Positions 36,421 through 46,865 of a stretch of DNA of 64,000 bases are shown here, piece by piece. Positions within the stretch are counted from its first letter, which is position 1; every line of letters starts with the position of its first letter. Under the pieces are notes generated by a model. The model was not told the origin of the DNA. It made no database searches and was given only the letters and a program-made list of their open reading frames with translations. The stretch lies in assembly GCA_002840015.1 (NCBI GenBank), contig PGZE01000004.1, positions 30,733 through 94,732 on the forward strand, read 5' to 3'. The DNA is from Gammaproteobacteria bacterium HGW-Gammaproteobacteria-2. GTDB taxonomy: Bacteria > Pseudomonadota > Gammaproteobacteria > Xanthomonadales > Xanthomonadaceae. The position numbers and the translations under genes are program-made.

Positions 36421-37989
36421 TCAGGAGGCCTTGGTGCCGGGCATCGGCGCAATGGGATCGTCCTCGCGTGCCAGTGCGCGGAAACGGAACAACTCCGTGA
36501 GCCGGTAACCAGAGTAGCGGCCGAGCAGCAATGTTGCCGCGAACAAGATCAGCAGCACTTCCGGAAACACAAAAACCATATGCTCCAGTGGCGGCCAGCT
36601 CATCGCCAGATACGCCAGCGACGCCACCAACAGCGAGCCGATACCCTCGCGTATTGCCGTACCTGCGCCGCGTTCGTCCCAAGCTACCGACATGCGTTCG
36701 ATGGTCATTGCCATGATGACCATTGGAAATAAGGAGACCGACAAACCCACCTCTATTCCAAGGCGATTGGAGAGCACGCTCACCAGCGCCATCAGCAACA
36801 CCACAAGTATCAATATCGCTGTCAATCGAGGCACCAGAAGCAAGCGCAGGCGTTCAAGGTAGAAGCGCACCATCAGCCCCGCACCGATCACCAGGGCAAA
36901 CAGCAGCACGCCGGCGATGATCCCGGTATCGCGAAATGCCAGCGCAATAAGCACTGGCATGAACGTTCCGAAGCTCTTGATTCCAATGATATTTCTTAGC
37001 AACAACATGATGAATGCGCCGATCGGTATCATCAGCAAAACGCGATAGACCTCCTGCGTTTGCAGCGGCAAGCTAAGCAGCGAGTAACGCACCATGTTGG
37101 CGTCCTGTACCTCTAGCCGACGCTCGGCAACCGCCATCGCATCGGCGAGATTGCGACTGACGGTAAACTCCACCGTTGCCGCTGGATTTTCGTCCACTCG
37201 CAACATTGGCCGATCACCGCTATGCCACAAAAAGAAGTCGCTCGGCCAGCCTTGTGCGCCAGTGAGCGGGTCAATCAATGTCCAGTCAGTTCCATTGTGT
37301 ACCGCCAGTATCGCGCGCGGCGTCAATCGATTGCTGTTGTCGTCGGTCAGCATGAAACCATGCAATACCCGTGCTGGTATCTTTCGCGTTGCCAATAAGC
37401 TGGCGAAAAAACGTGCGCGCTCGCCAGGCGTTGCGAGTAGTTCTCCCAAAATCGCCACTTCCTGGCTTGGGACTTTCTGATTGAAACGATGCACCAGTTC
37501 GCGGGCATACGTCACGATGTCTGCTGAAAAATCGCGCACGTCGTCGAGCAACGCTTGCGATGCGGTTGCCCACGGTTCTTCCAAAGGCGGCGGCTTGGCA
37601 AGAATGGGTTCGTAGGGCAACTCTTGGTTGTCGCTCAGCGAAGAGCGCACCAGCGTTGCCCGGTAATACAGCACCTGTTCCCCGCGTGCGCGGCGTATTG
37701 CCCACTGCACCTCGCGTTTACGGGTGGTCTGCTGTTCCAACATGGAATAGTTTCTGGCGATGAACTTTTCATCAACCACCGCAAAGCCCGGCGTCATCGT
37801 GGGCAGCTGCAAGGTTACGGTGTTGGGTCCGCGTTTTGGACGATAGGTCACCCGCGCCTGAATCGTCCACACCGAGACTTCGCTCTGTGGTTGCAGCGGA
37901 AACTTCAACACCTGCCACTTGTACGTAATCGCAGCCATGGCAATTGCCGCTACGGTAAATGCCAGCAGATAGAGATGCGTCTTTTTCAT
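36421..37989 (-). CDS. UUP1-family inactive transglutaminase fused to seven membrane helices
   Basis: 522 residues from ATG 37989. One N-terminal membrane helix is followed by a periplasmic domain that resembles transglutaminase but lacks an obvious catalytic Cys (GERARFFASLLATRKIPARVLHGFML, then HNGTDWTLIDPLTGAQGWP). About seven C-terminal helices follow, including VYRVLLMIPIGAFIMLLLRNIIGIKSFGTFMPVLIALAF. This matches the inactive transglutaminase fused to 7TM family. It is always found with the RimK-like ligase that follows, so both likely build or regulate one envelope product. The third usual partner, a retropepsin-like protease, is not in this window. Confidence 0.88.
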   Translation of the reverse strand: MKKTHLYLLAFTVAAIAMAAITYKWQVLKFPLQPQSEVSVWTIQARVTYRPKRGPNTVTLQLPTMTPGFAVVDEKFIARNYSMLEQQTTRKREVQWAIRRARGEQVLYYRATLVRSSLSDNQELPYEPILAKPPPLEEPWATASQALLDDVRDFSADIVTYARELVHRFNQKVPSQEVAILGELLATPGERARFFASLLATRKIPARVLHGFMLTDDNSNRLTPRAILAVHNGTDWTLIDPLTGAQGWPSDFFLWHSGDRPMLRVDENPAATVEFTVSRNLADAMAVAERRLEVQDANMVRYSLLSLPLQTQEVYRVLLMIPIGAFIMLLLRNIIGIKSFGTFMPVLIALAFRDTGIIAGVLLFALVIGAGLMVRFYLERLRLLLVPRLTAILILVVLLMALVSVLSNRLGIEVGLSVSLFPMVIMAMTIERMSVAWDERGAGTAIREGIGSLLVASLAYLAMSWPPLEHMVFVFPEVLLILFAATLLLGRYSGYRLTELFRFRALAREDDPIAPMPGTKAS

Positions 37990-38099
37990 GGCAGGCTGCG
38001 CTTTCCCGGTACAGGCCCATGTCCCCAATCAACGCATGCTGATCAGGATCTCACAGTATATGGACACACCAACAACGACAAGTCGTGCGGAGAACTCGC

Positions 38100-40607
<2,508 letters not shown>

Positions 40608-40618
40608 CTATCCAGCGA

Positions 40619-41627
40619 TTATAGCAGCGCCGTGAAGTCGCCCCGTTCCACGTGAAACCTACTTACCTGCAATGTGGCGAGTGACGGAATTGCTTCGGTC
40701 GCAGTGATCACGACCTGCGCCTTGCTGGCAGTGACCAGCTCGATGACATGCTGCTGATGCCGTTGATCCAACTCCGACGCAAGATCATCCAGGCACACGA
40801 TTGGCCAATCGCCATGCACCGTGGCGAATTGCTGCGCCTGTGCCAACACGCATGCCAGCGCGGTGAGTTTCGTCTGCCCGCGTGAAAGCCCGTCCTTGGC
40901 GCTCAACCGGCCGAAATTGATGCGCCAATCAGCGCGATGCGGCCCGACGCTGGTAAATCCCATTGCTTGGTCACGATCACGACTACTTTTGAGAGCAGCC
41001 GCCAGCGTATCTTCCGCTCGCCAGCCACGAACAAAACTCACTTTGGCAACAGGGAGTTCTGGCAAGAACTTAGCTGTGGCATCGAGCAGTGCGAGTTCCC
41101 ACTGTGCCAAATAGGAAATGCGCATGGCCGTAATCAAGTCGCCGCTGTGTTGTAGCTCGTGTTCCCATGATTCAAGTGAAACCTCGTCATGAGCTGACTT
41201 GAGCAGGGCATTGCGTTGTCGCAAAGCCCGAGCATAGCGTCGCCAGCATTCCAAAAACCCAGGTTCCACGTGAAACAGGCCCCAGTCGACGAATCGGCGG
41301 CGGTTTTCAGCGGCACCGCTCAAAAGGGCATGGCTACCGGGCTCGAAACACACCAGAGCGATTCGACTAGCCAGTTCTGCCAGGGTTTTGACCGACGCAC
41401 CATTAACGCGTGCCTGCCACTGCTTGCCATCGTGCTCAATGCCGGCGCGGTGTTCGGTAGCGGCGACCACGAAATGATCTGCCGTGGCTTAATAAATACA
41501 AGGCCTCAATGGCACTGGTCTTGCCGGCGCCGTTATCACCGGTGATCAGGTTGATGCCTGGGCCCAGCGCCAGGCTCGCGTCAGCAACACAACGAAATCG
41601 GGAAATAGCCAGTCGATCTAGGCGCAC
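40619..41627 (-). pseudogene. recF: recF with internal deletion and frameshift
   Basis: RecF loads RecA at gapped DNA. The N-terminal part is read in one frame (VRLDRLAISRFRCVADASLALGPGINLITGDNGAGKTSAIEALYLLSHGRSFRG, with an intact Walker A). The remainder is in another frame (AATEHRAGIEHDGKQWQ... to LDDLASELDQRHQQHVIEL and the C-terminus). Between RSFR and the next conserved block, other RecF proteins have some 20-30 more residues, which are missing here. The junction sits on ATTTCGTGGTCGC (41463-41475), which reads as RSFRGR in one frame and FVVAA in the other. The likely cause is deletion between two short direct repeats, real or from assembly. The start GTG at 41627 is the best guess. Confidence 0.85.
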
Positions 41628-41682
41628 AACAGCCAACCACACAGGCAGGCAGCACACTGGTCACAGCGCATCGGTGAGGCAA

Positions 41683-42783
41683 TCAAAGCCGCAGCGGCAT
41701 CACCACGTGCCGGGTCTTGTCGTTGCTTGCCTCGCGCAGCAAGGCGCTGGAGTTGGCATCACGCAACAACAGCAACACTTTTTCTTCGCGTAACGACGAC
41801 AATGCCTCCAACAGGTAAGTGACATTAAAACCAATCGCAAGATCGTCAATCTGGGTTTCTGCCTCCAGCTCTTCCTGCGCTTCTTCTTGCTCGGGGTTGT
41901 GCGCAACAATACGCAGCTGCCCGGGAGAGAACTCGAGTTTCACGCCGCGGTATTTTTCATTCGACAAAATCGCCGCGCGCTGTAAAGCGGCGCGCAGGGC
42001 GTCGCGGTCCACGGCAACTTCCTTGTCCGCGCCAATGGGAATTACTGCATCGTAATCAGGGAAGCGGCCATCAATCAGCTTGCTGGTGAAGGTCACATCC
42101 TCGCGATGAATCCGCAGATGGTTGCGACCCACTTCCAGTTCGACCGTGCGATCGCCACCCTCAAGCAAGCGCTGTAACTCGAGAATGCCTTTGCGCGGGA
42201 CGATAATCTGTTTGCGCGCTTTGACGCCTTCGGGCAGTTCTGCTTCGCATAACGCCAAACGATGGCCGTCAGTCGCAACGCAGCGCAACAAATTTTCTCG
42301 CAGATCCAGCAACAAACCGTTGAGGTAATAGCGCACATCCTGTTGCGCCATGCCAAAGGCTGTTCGCTCAATCAGTTCCTTGAGCACCGACTCGGGCAAG
42401 CTGACACGTTCCACCAACTCAAGCTCATCGATGTTGGGGAAGTCATTGGCGGGCAGGGTGGCCAGGCTGAAGCGACTGCGTCCCGCCTGTACCGTGGCCT
42501 TTTCGCCAGAAAAACTGATCGTTACCCGGCTGCCATCCGGCAATGCGCGCACGATCTCGAATAGCTTTCGTGCCGGTACGGTGGCATCGCCGTCCTGAGC
42601 GTCATCAACCACACAGCGGGCGACCATCTCCACTTCAAGATCGGTACCCGTCATTGCCAGGCGCCCGTTACTCACCTGCAGCAAAAGGTTGGCGAGAACA
42701 GGCAAGGTATGCCGCCGTTCAACAACGTTGACGACCTGCTGCAGCGGTTTGAGCAACACTTCGCGTTGTAGGCTGAATCGCAT
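41683..42783 (-). CDS. dnaN: DNA polymerase III beta sliding clamp
   Basis: 366 residues, exactly the usual length. The three-domain clamp begins MRFSLQREVLLKPLQQVVNVVERRHTLPVLANLLLQV and ends RDANSSALLREASNDKTRHVVMPLRL, the canonical C-terminus that closes the ring and forms the protein-binding pocket. It tethers polymerase III to DNA. The ATG start is unambiguous. It lies 205 bases after dnaA, across a spacer that may contain the replication origin, and 56 bases before the presumed recF start. Confidence 0.97.
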   Translation of the reverse strand: MRFSLQREVLLKPLQQVVNVVERRHTLPVLANLLLQVSNGRLAMTGTDLEVEMVARCVVDDAQDGDATVPARKLFEIVRALPDGSRVTISFSGEKATVQAGRSRFSLATLPANDFPNIDELELVERVSLPESVLKELIERTAFGMAQQDVRYYLNGLLLDLRENLLRCVATDGHRLALCEAELPEGVKARKQIIVPRKGILELQRLLEGGDRTVELEVGRNHLRIHREDVTFTSKLIDGRFPDYDAVIPIGADKEVAVDRDALRAALQRAAILSNEKYRGVKLEFSPGQLRIVAHNPEQEEAQEELEAETQIDDLAIGFNVTYLLEALSSLREEKVLLLLRDANSSALLREASNDKTRHVVMPLRL

Positions 42784-42988
42784 GTCGAAATCCCCAATAA
42801 CGATGTGTATTAACTATAAGACTGGTGGTGGTGGTGTCGCCGAAAGCGTGGGATAACTTATGTAATAGCTTGTTTTAAAAAGGATATTGCCAACCAATCG
42901 GCCTGTGAAATAGCGGCTTTGAACTGTCGATAAAGCTGTGGGTAACTTTACCCGGTTTTCTTCATCAACACCTTATCCACAGGTCATG
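42784..42988. promoter_or_regulatory. dnaA-dnaN spacer with DnaA boxes; candidate oriC or dnaN control region
   Basis: A perfect DnaA box TTATCCACA lies at 42973-42981 and a one-mismatch box on the other strand, TGTGGGTAA, at 42937-42945. An AT-rich segment (about 42855-42895, including AATAGCTTGTTTTAAAAAGG) could be an unwinding element. The region between dnaA and rpmH shows no such boxes and is split by an IS. This makes the present spacer the better origin candidate, although two boxes are few. It must also hold the dnaN promoter. Confidence 0.55.
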
Positions 42989-44332
42989 CTACTCGGTCAG
43001 TTTGCGGATCAGTTTTTCCCAGTCCTCGCTCATCTTGCCGTCGTTTTGCACCAATTCACGGATCACCTTGCAGGCATGCATCACCGTGGTGTGGTCGCGG
43101 CCGGCAAAACCGTCGCCGATCTCCGGCAAGCTATGTTCCGTCAACTCCTTGGCCAACGCCATGGCAATCTGCCGTGGTCGGGCCAACGACCGGGTGCGGC
43201 GTTTGGACAGCAAATCAACCACACGCAATTGAAAGTAGTCTGCCACGGTCTTTTGTATGTTGGCGATAGATATCGCCTGTTGCTGGGCACGCAACAGATC
43301 GCGCAAAGTTTCCTGTGCAAAATCTTCGGTGATCTGGCGACCCGTAAAATTGGCGCGTGCTGCCAGCGTATTCAGCGCGCCCTCCAGATCACGAACGTTG
43401 GAGCGCATGCGCTGAGCCATCAAAAGTGCGACCGCTTCCGGTAACGCGATTCCGCGGCTTTGCGCCTTCGCCATCACAATCGCAGCCCGTGTCTCGAAAT
43501 CCGGTGGCTCAATGGCCACGCTCAACCCCCACGACAACCGTGACTTCAAACGCGGTTCCAGATTGCCGACCTCACGTGGGTAGCGGTCACAGGTCAGGAT
43601 GATTTGCTGCTTGCCATCGAACAACGCGTTGAAGGTATGGAAGAACTCCTCCTGAGTGCGATCCTTGCCAGCAAAAAACTGGATGTCATCAAGCAGTAGC
43701 GCGCCGATTGAGTGAAATTGACGCTTGAACTGGTCCATCGCCTTTTCACTCAGAGCCTTCATCATGGCGCTGAAAAATTGCTCGGAGCGCAGGTACAGTA
43801 CGCGCATGGAGGGATTGTTTTGCACCATCGCATTGCCGGCGGCAAACATCAGGTGGGTCTTGCCCAGTCCGGTACCACCGTACAACAACAGCGGGTTGTG
43901 GGCGCGCTCTCCCGGATGTTGTGCCGCCTGCAACGCAGCTGCGCGCCCCAATTGATTGGAGCGGCCCTCAACAAAATTGTCGAAGGTGTAGTGCGGATCC
44001 AGATTTCCGGCGAACGGTTTGCCAGTGGCCGTCACACGCCGATTGCCATTGGCTGGTAGAACGGACTCTGGCTGGGCGCGCCGCATGGCGCCTACTTCGA
44101 GGCGAACCGTGGTATCGGTACCGGCATAGTGACTCACCAATGCGCAGATTCGCTCAAGGTAGCGGTCGCGAACGGTTTCCACCACAAACGCATTCGGCGC
44201 AAAAAGGCATAAGCCTTCTTCACCAGCTTCCGCCTGCAGCGGCTTGAGCCAGGTATGAACTTCTTCCGCCGGAAACTCGGTTTCCAGACGTTCCAGGCAA
44301 CGCAGCCAGGCAGCAATCATTATTGGGGTCAC
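42989..44332 (-). CDS. dnaA: Chromosomal replication initiator DnaA
   Basis: 447 residues. Domain I ([27 protein letters not shown]), a short domain II linker, then the AAA+ domain III starting [19 protein letters not shown], with Walker [16 protein letters not shown] and Walker [14 protein letters not shown]. Domain IV is the DNA-binding signature [40 protein letters not shown]. It binds DnaA boxes and melts the origin. Two starts are possible: GTG at 44332, or ATG 12 bases in; neither has a clear ribosome site. Confidence 0.97.
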   Translation of the reverse strand: MTPIMIAAWLRCLERLETEFPAEEVHTWLKPLQAEAGEEGLCLFAPNAFVVETVRDRYLERICALVSHYAGTDTTVRLEVGAMRRAQPESVLPANGNRRVTATGKPFAGNLDPHYTFDNFVEGRSNQLGRAAALQAAQHPGERAHNPLLLYGGTGLGKTHLMFAAGNAMVQNNPSMRVLYLRSEQFFSAMMKALSEKAMDQFKRQFHSIGALLLDDIQFFAGKDRTQEEFFHTFNALFDGKQQIILTCDRYPREVGNLEPRLKSRLSWGLSVAIEPPDFETRAAIVMAKAQSRGIALPEAVALLMAQRMRSNVRDLEGALNTLAARANFTGRQITEDFAQETLRDLLRAQQQAISIANIQKTVADYFQLRVVDLLSKRRTRSLARPRQIAMALAKELTEHSLPEIGDGFAGRDHTTVMHACKVIRELVQNDGKMSEDWEKLIRKLTE

Positions 44333-44568
44333 AAACGGTTGGGTATTTGATCGTCGTCGTCATCGCCGAGCAGGTACAACAGACAACGGCACAGAACGCC
44401 CCAGTCTACCCGCGCAACCTTGGCGCTGCCAGCAGCAAACCGATGTGAAGGGGAAATGAGTACTCGCTTGCCAAACACCGGCCCATACAGTTCTTGCAAC
44501 GCTGGATACAAACCAGAGGCTGTGTGACAAGAGGCCAGAATGCAGGGCGACAAAGCAATAACAGTCTT
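44333..44568. other. Region upstream of dnaA, left of the IS element
   Basis: About 236 bases with no supported gene; a minus-strand open frame through it has no recognisable domain and runs into the IS. The dnaA promoter should be here. No DnaA box matching TTATCCACA closely was seen. Confidence 0.5.
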
Positions 44569-46038
44569 TTCCAATTCAGGTATGAGCCTGGAGGAAGCTG
44601 ATTTGCGTGTTGCACACGGGGTCGATGGGTGGTTGGGGAGTTGAGTGTAAAGCAGTTGCTTGGCTGTGGTGTGAGTGTGGTTATCCGGTGCGTTTGAGCG
44701 CGGTTTTGAACAGCTTGGCACGCGCCAGTTGCAGTGCTTGTGCGGCTTGCACATCGGTTTGTTGTTGTGCCCGTTGTTGCAGGTGTTCGAGGGTGATGTG
44801 GTCGCGCAGGAAGGCTTGTGCATTGGGCAGACTGGCGAGCTTGTCGAGCGGTGTCATGGCGTCTTTGGGTCGGTAGATGCGTTTGATGCGACCGGGTTTT
44901 TTGGGATCGGGCTTGTCGCTGGCGAACAGGCAGGGTCGATGGAAGTTGAGGTAGGGGTTGAGGAAGTCGTGGCAGAAGGTGTTGAAGGCGGTGGCGTGGT
45001 GTTGCGGGATGTGTTCGTAGCCGAACAGTTTGCGCACGACGCCGCCGTTTTTGGTTTCGGCCAGTCCGTTGTCGTTGCTGCGGCGGGGCCGGCTGCGGGT
45101 GAACTCGACGTTGAGTTTGCCCAGTAGTTTGGCGACTTGATGATTGACGTATTCGCTGCCGTTATCGGCGTGGAAGCCGAGGATGGCAAACGGGAAGGTG
45201 TCGAGCATTTGCGCGATGACCGGCAGCAGGTGGGCTTCGGAGATGGTTTGTACGCTGGCCACCACTTCCCATTGGGTGACGCAGTCCACGGCGTTGATGT
45301 GGTACAGGCCCTTGGTACCATCCAGGTCGCCCTGATGCACGGAATCGATGCGGATGAAGCCGGGTCGGCCATCGGGTGTCGGTGCCCGGCGCACGCCGAT
45401 GGTGACGGCGTTTGCGGGCCGGGTCTTGGTCAGCAGCACGCGCGCGGCGCGGTAACCGGCGCTGCGCCGCAGGTTGTACAGATGGCCCACCGAGAGGCTC
45501 GCCAAGCGGCAGTAGTGGGTGTCGCCATAGCGCGTGAACTGGCGGCGCAGTACGCAGGCGGTGGCGGGGCCCGAGAGCGTGTCCATGGCGCGATCCACAT
45601 CGGCCAGCAGAGCGACATCGGCCGTCGTGTATTTGCGTGCGAAGGCGTGTGCCGGGGCGCGGTAGCGCTTGACCAGCGTCGTCCCGTCGCACCACCGTCG
45701 TACCAACCGCGTGACCTGGGAGCGGCTGTAGCCACTCAGGCGCTGCAGGTAGACCAGCACCGCGCCGCGATCCGCGCGCCGCAACTGGCGGTAGCCAAAG
45801 CGATTGAGCACGGTACTGATCCACACATAGCGCCCGGCGTCATCGTGCGCGCAGTGGAACTCCAGCGCGGCCGTACCGGCAAGTACCTCACGTACCTGCA
45901 CCAGCGTACGCACCTGAGACTCGTTCATGTCGATCACCATGTCGGTAATGATCGACCCTGTGCGTCAGCCGCCTACCCCGTCAGGCTCATATCTCGTTGG
46001 AATCACGGCGGGCGGTTCAGGCTCATACCTCGTTGGAA
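44569..46038 (-). mobile_element. IS481-like insertion sequence between dnaA and rpmH
   Basis: About 1.47 kb containing one transposase gene. Imperfect terminal inverted repeats can be read: TTCCAA-TTC-AGGTATGAGCCTG on the left (44569-44590) and the inverse of TTCCAA-CG-AGGTATGAGCCTG on the right (46018-46038). The right end carries a second, direct copy of the same motif at 45982-46003, as in elements with subterminal transposase sites. I saw no clear target duplication. Exact ends are therefore approximate. Confidence 0.75.
44681..45940 (-). CDS. IS481-type DDE transposase (integrase core)
   Basis: 419 residues. The N-terminal helix-turn-helix is YLQRLSGYSRSQVTRLVRRWC. The rve integrase core has the three acidic residues in FIRIDSVHQGDLDG (D), LGFHADNGSEYVNH (D) and RRSNDNGLAETKNG (E), and a C-terminal extension ends TALKRTG. 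It looks complete and potentially active. Start codons at 45940 and 45928 are both possible. The frame runs the same way as dnaA. Confidence 0.92.
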   Translation of the reverse strand: MVIDMNESQVRTLVQVREVLAGTAALEFHCAHDDAGRYVWISTVLNRFGYRQLRRADRGAVLVYLQRLSGYSRSQVTRLVRRWCDGTTLVKRYRAPAHAFARKYTTADVALLADVDRAMDTLSGPATACVLRRQFTRYGDTHYCRLASLSVGHLYNLRRSAGYRAARVLLTKTRPANAVTIGVRRAPTPDGRPGFIRIDSVHQGDLDGTKGLYHINAVDCVTQWEVVASVQTISEAHLLPVIAQMLDTFPFAILGFHADNGSEYVNHQVAKLLGKLNVEFTRSRPRRSNDNGLAETKNGGVVRKLFGYEHIPQHHATAFNTFCHDFLNPYLNFHRPCLFASDKPDPKKPGRIKRIYRPKDAMTPLDKLASLPNAQAFLRDHITLEHLQQRAQQQTDVQAAQALQLARAKLFKTALKRTG

Positions 46039-46049
46039 GAGACTATAAC

Positions 46050-46079
46050 TTGACCGAACAGGTCAACACTCGCTATGAT
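46050..46079 (+). promoter_or_regulatory. Sigma-70 promoter of rpmH
   Basis: TTGACC (46050-46055), an 18-base spacer and TATGAT (46074-46079) lie about 35 bases upstream of the rpmH ATG. The -35 box begins only 12 bases past the IS end, so the insertion spared the core promoter but replaced everything upstream. Confidence 0.72.
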
Positions 46080-46114
46080 GCTCGGCCTTGTCCAATGTTT
46101 GTGGAATCGCCACC

Positions 46115-46255
46115 ATGGCAACCAAACGCACCTACCAGCCCAGCAACATCAAGCGCAAGCGCGACCATGGTTTCCGTGCTCGCATGGCGACTGCCGATGG
46201 TCGCAAAATCCTGTCCCGCCGTCGCGCCAAGGGCCGTACGCGCCTCGCTGTCTGA
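46115..46255 (+). CDS. rpmH: 50S ribosomal protein L34
   Basis: 46 residues: [40 protein letters not shown] and a short RTRLAV tail. This is the standard strongly basic bL34 sequence with the invariant KRTYQPS start. It is part of the large ribosomal subunit. It is too short for common ORF cut-offs but unmistakable. It begins the rpmH-rnpA-yidC-mnmE series, divergent from dnaA. Confidence 0.97.
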   Translation: MATKRTYQPSNIKRKRDHGFRARMATADGRKILSRRRAKGRTRLAV

Positions 46256-46397
46256 GACGCAATCCATTGCCGTTGACTTGTGCAGCGAACCGGCCGCGCA
46301 TGTCACGACGCGCTGGTTTACTCAATACTAATGCAGCACCAGGCTTCATCGCACGACTGATAGCTGCGTCCGGCGAGTCAAGGGCAAGGCCGCCTGA

Positions 46398-46865
46398 GTG
46401 AGCACTGCGCATCCTAATTCGTTTCGTCCCGACATGCGCCTGCACAGTCCGGCGCAGTATCAGCGTGTACTGCGCGATAGCCGCTGTTTGCATAGCCGCA
46501 GTGTGCGGTTGCACCTGCACAATCCGGACCACCCCGCAACACCGCCACGCGCTCGCCTCGGCATCACGGTGAGCAAGCGAGTCAGCAAGCTGGCGGTAAT
46601 CCGCAATCGCATCAAGCGCATCACGCGCGACAGCTTCCGTCAGCACAATGGGCAATTGCCACCCGGCGATTATGTCATTGTGGCGAAGCCTGGAAAATCG
46701 CCAGGCGCGGGCCTGGCAGATGAGCTGATGGTGTTGTGGCAGCGCGCTATTTTATTGATCCAGGCCCGCGACACCGGCACAATGTCTGGCTACACGGCGG
46801 CGCAGCATGTCAGCGACGTCCCATCCCCTGTCGGCGCAAGCCGGCCATCGAGTTCAGACCGCTGA
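46398..46865 (+). CDS. rnpA: Ribonuclease P protein component
   Basis: 155 residues with the RnpA signature RARLGITVSKRVSKLAVIRNRIKRITRDSFRQHNGQLPPGDYVIVAKPG (the RNR box is RNRIKR). An arginine-rich N-terminus (DMRLHSPAQYQRVLRDSRCLHSR) is normal. It binds RNase P RNA to trim tRNA 5' ends. The GTG at 46398 was used; an ATG 36 bases later also fits. The C-terminal ~35 residues past the family core (from about DTGTMSG) are a non-conserved tail. The stop overlaps the yidC start. No yidD lies between them. Confidence 0.93.
   Translation: MSTAHPNSFRPDMRLHSPAQYQRVLRDSRCLHSRSVRLHLHNPDHPATPPRARLGITVSKRVSKLAVIRNRIKRITRDSFRQHNGQLPPGDYVIVAKPGKSPGAGLADELMVLWQRAILLIQARDTGTMSGYTAAQHVSDVPSPVGASRPSSSDR

Noticed and set aside
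41436..41657. A separate small ATP-binding protein gene
   Set aside because: Its sequence is the N-terminus of RecF (Walker A GDNGAGKT, HGRSFRG); it is the 5' part of the disrupted recF.
44329..44823. Minus-strand open frame of 164 residues upstream of dnaA
   Set aside because: It runs across the IS boundary and the transposase 3' end and has low-complexity composition. No recognisable domain or start context.
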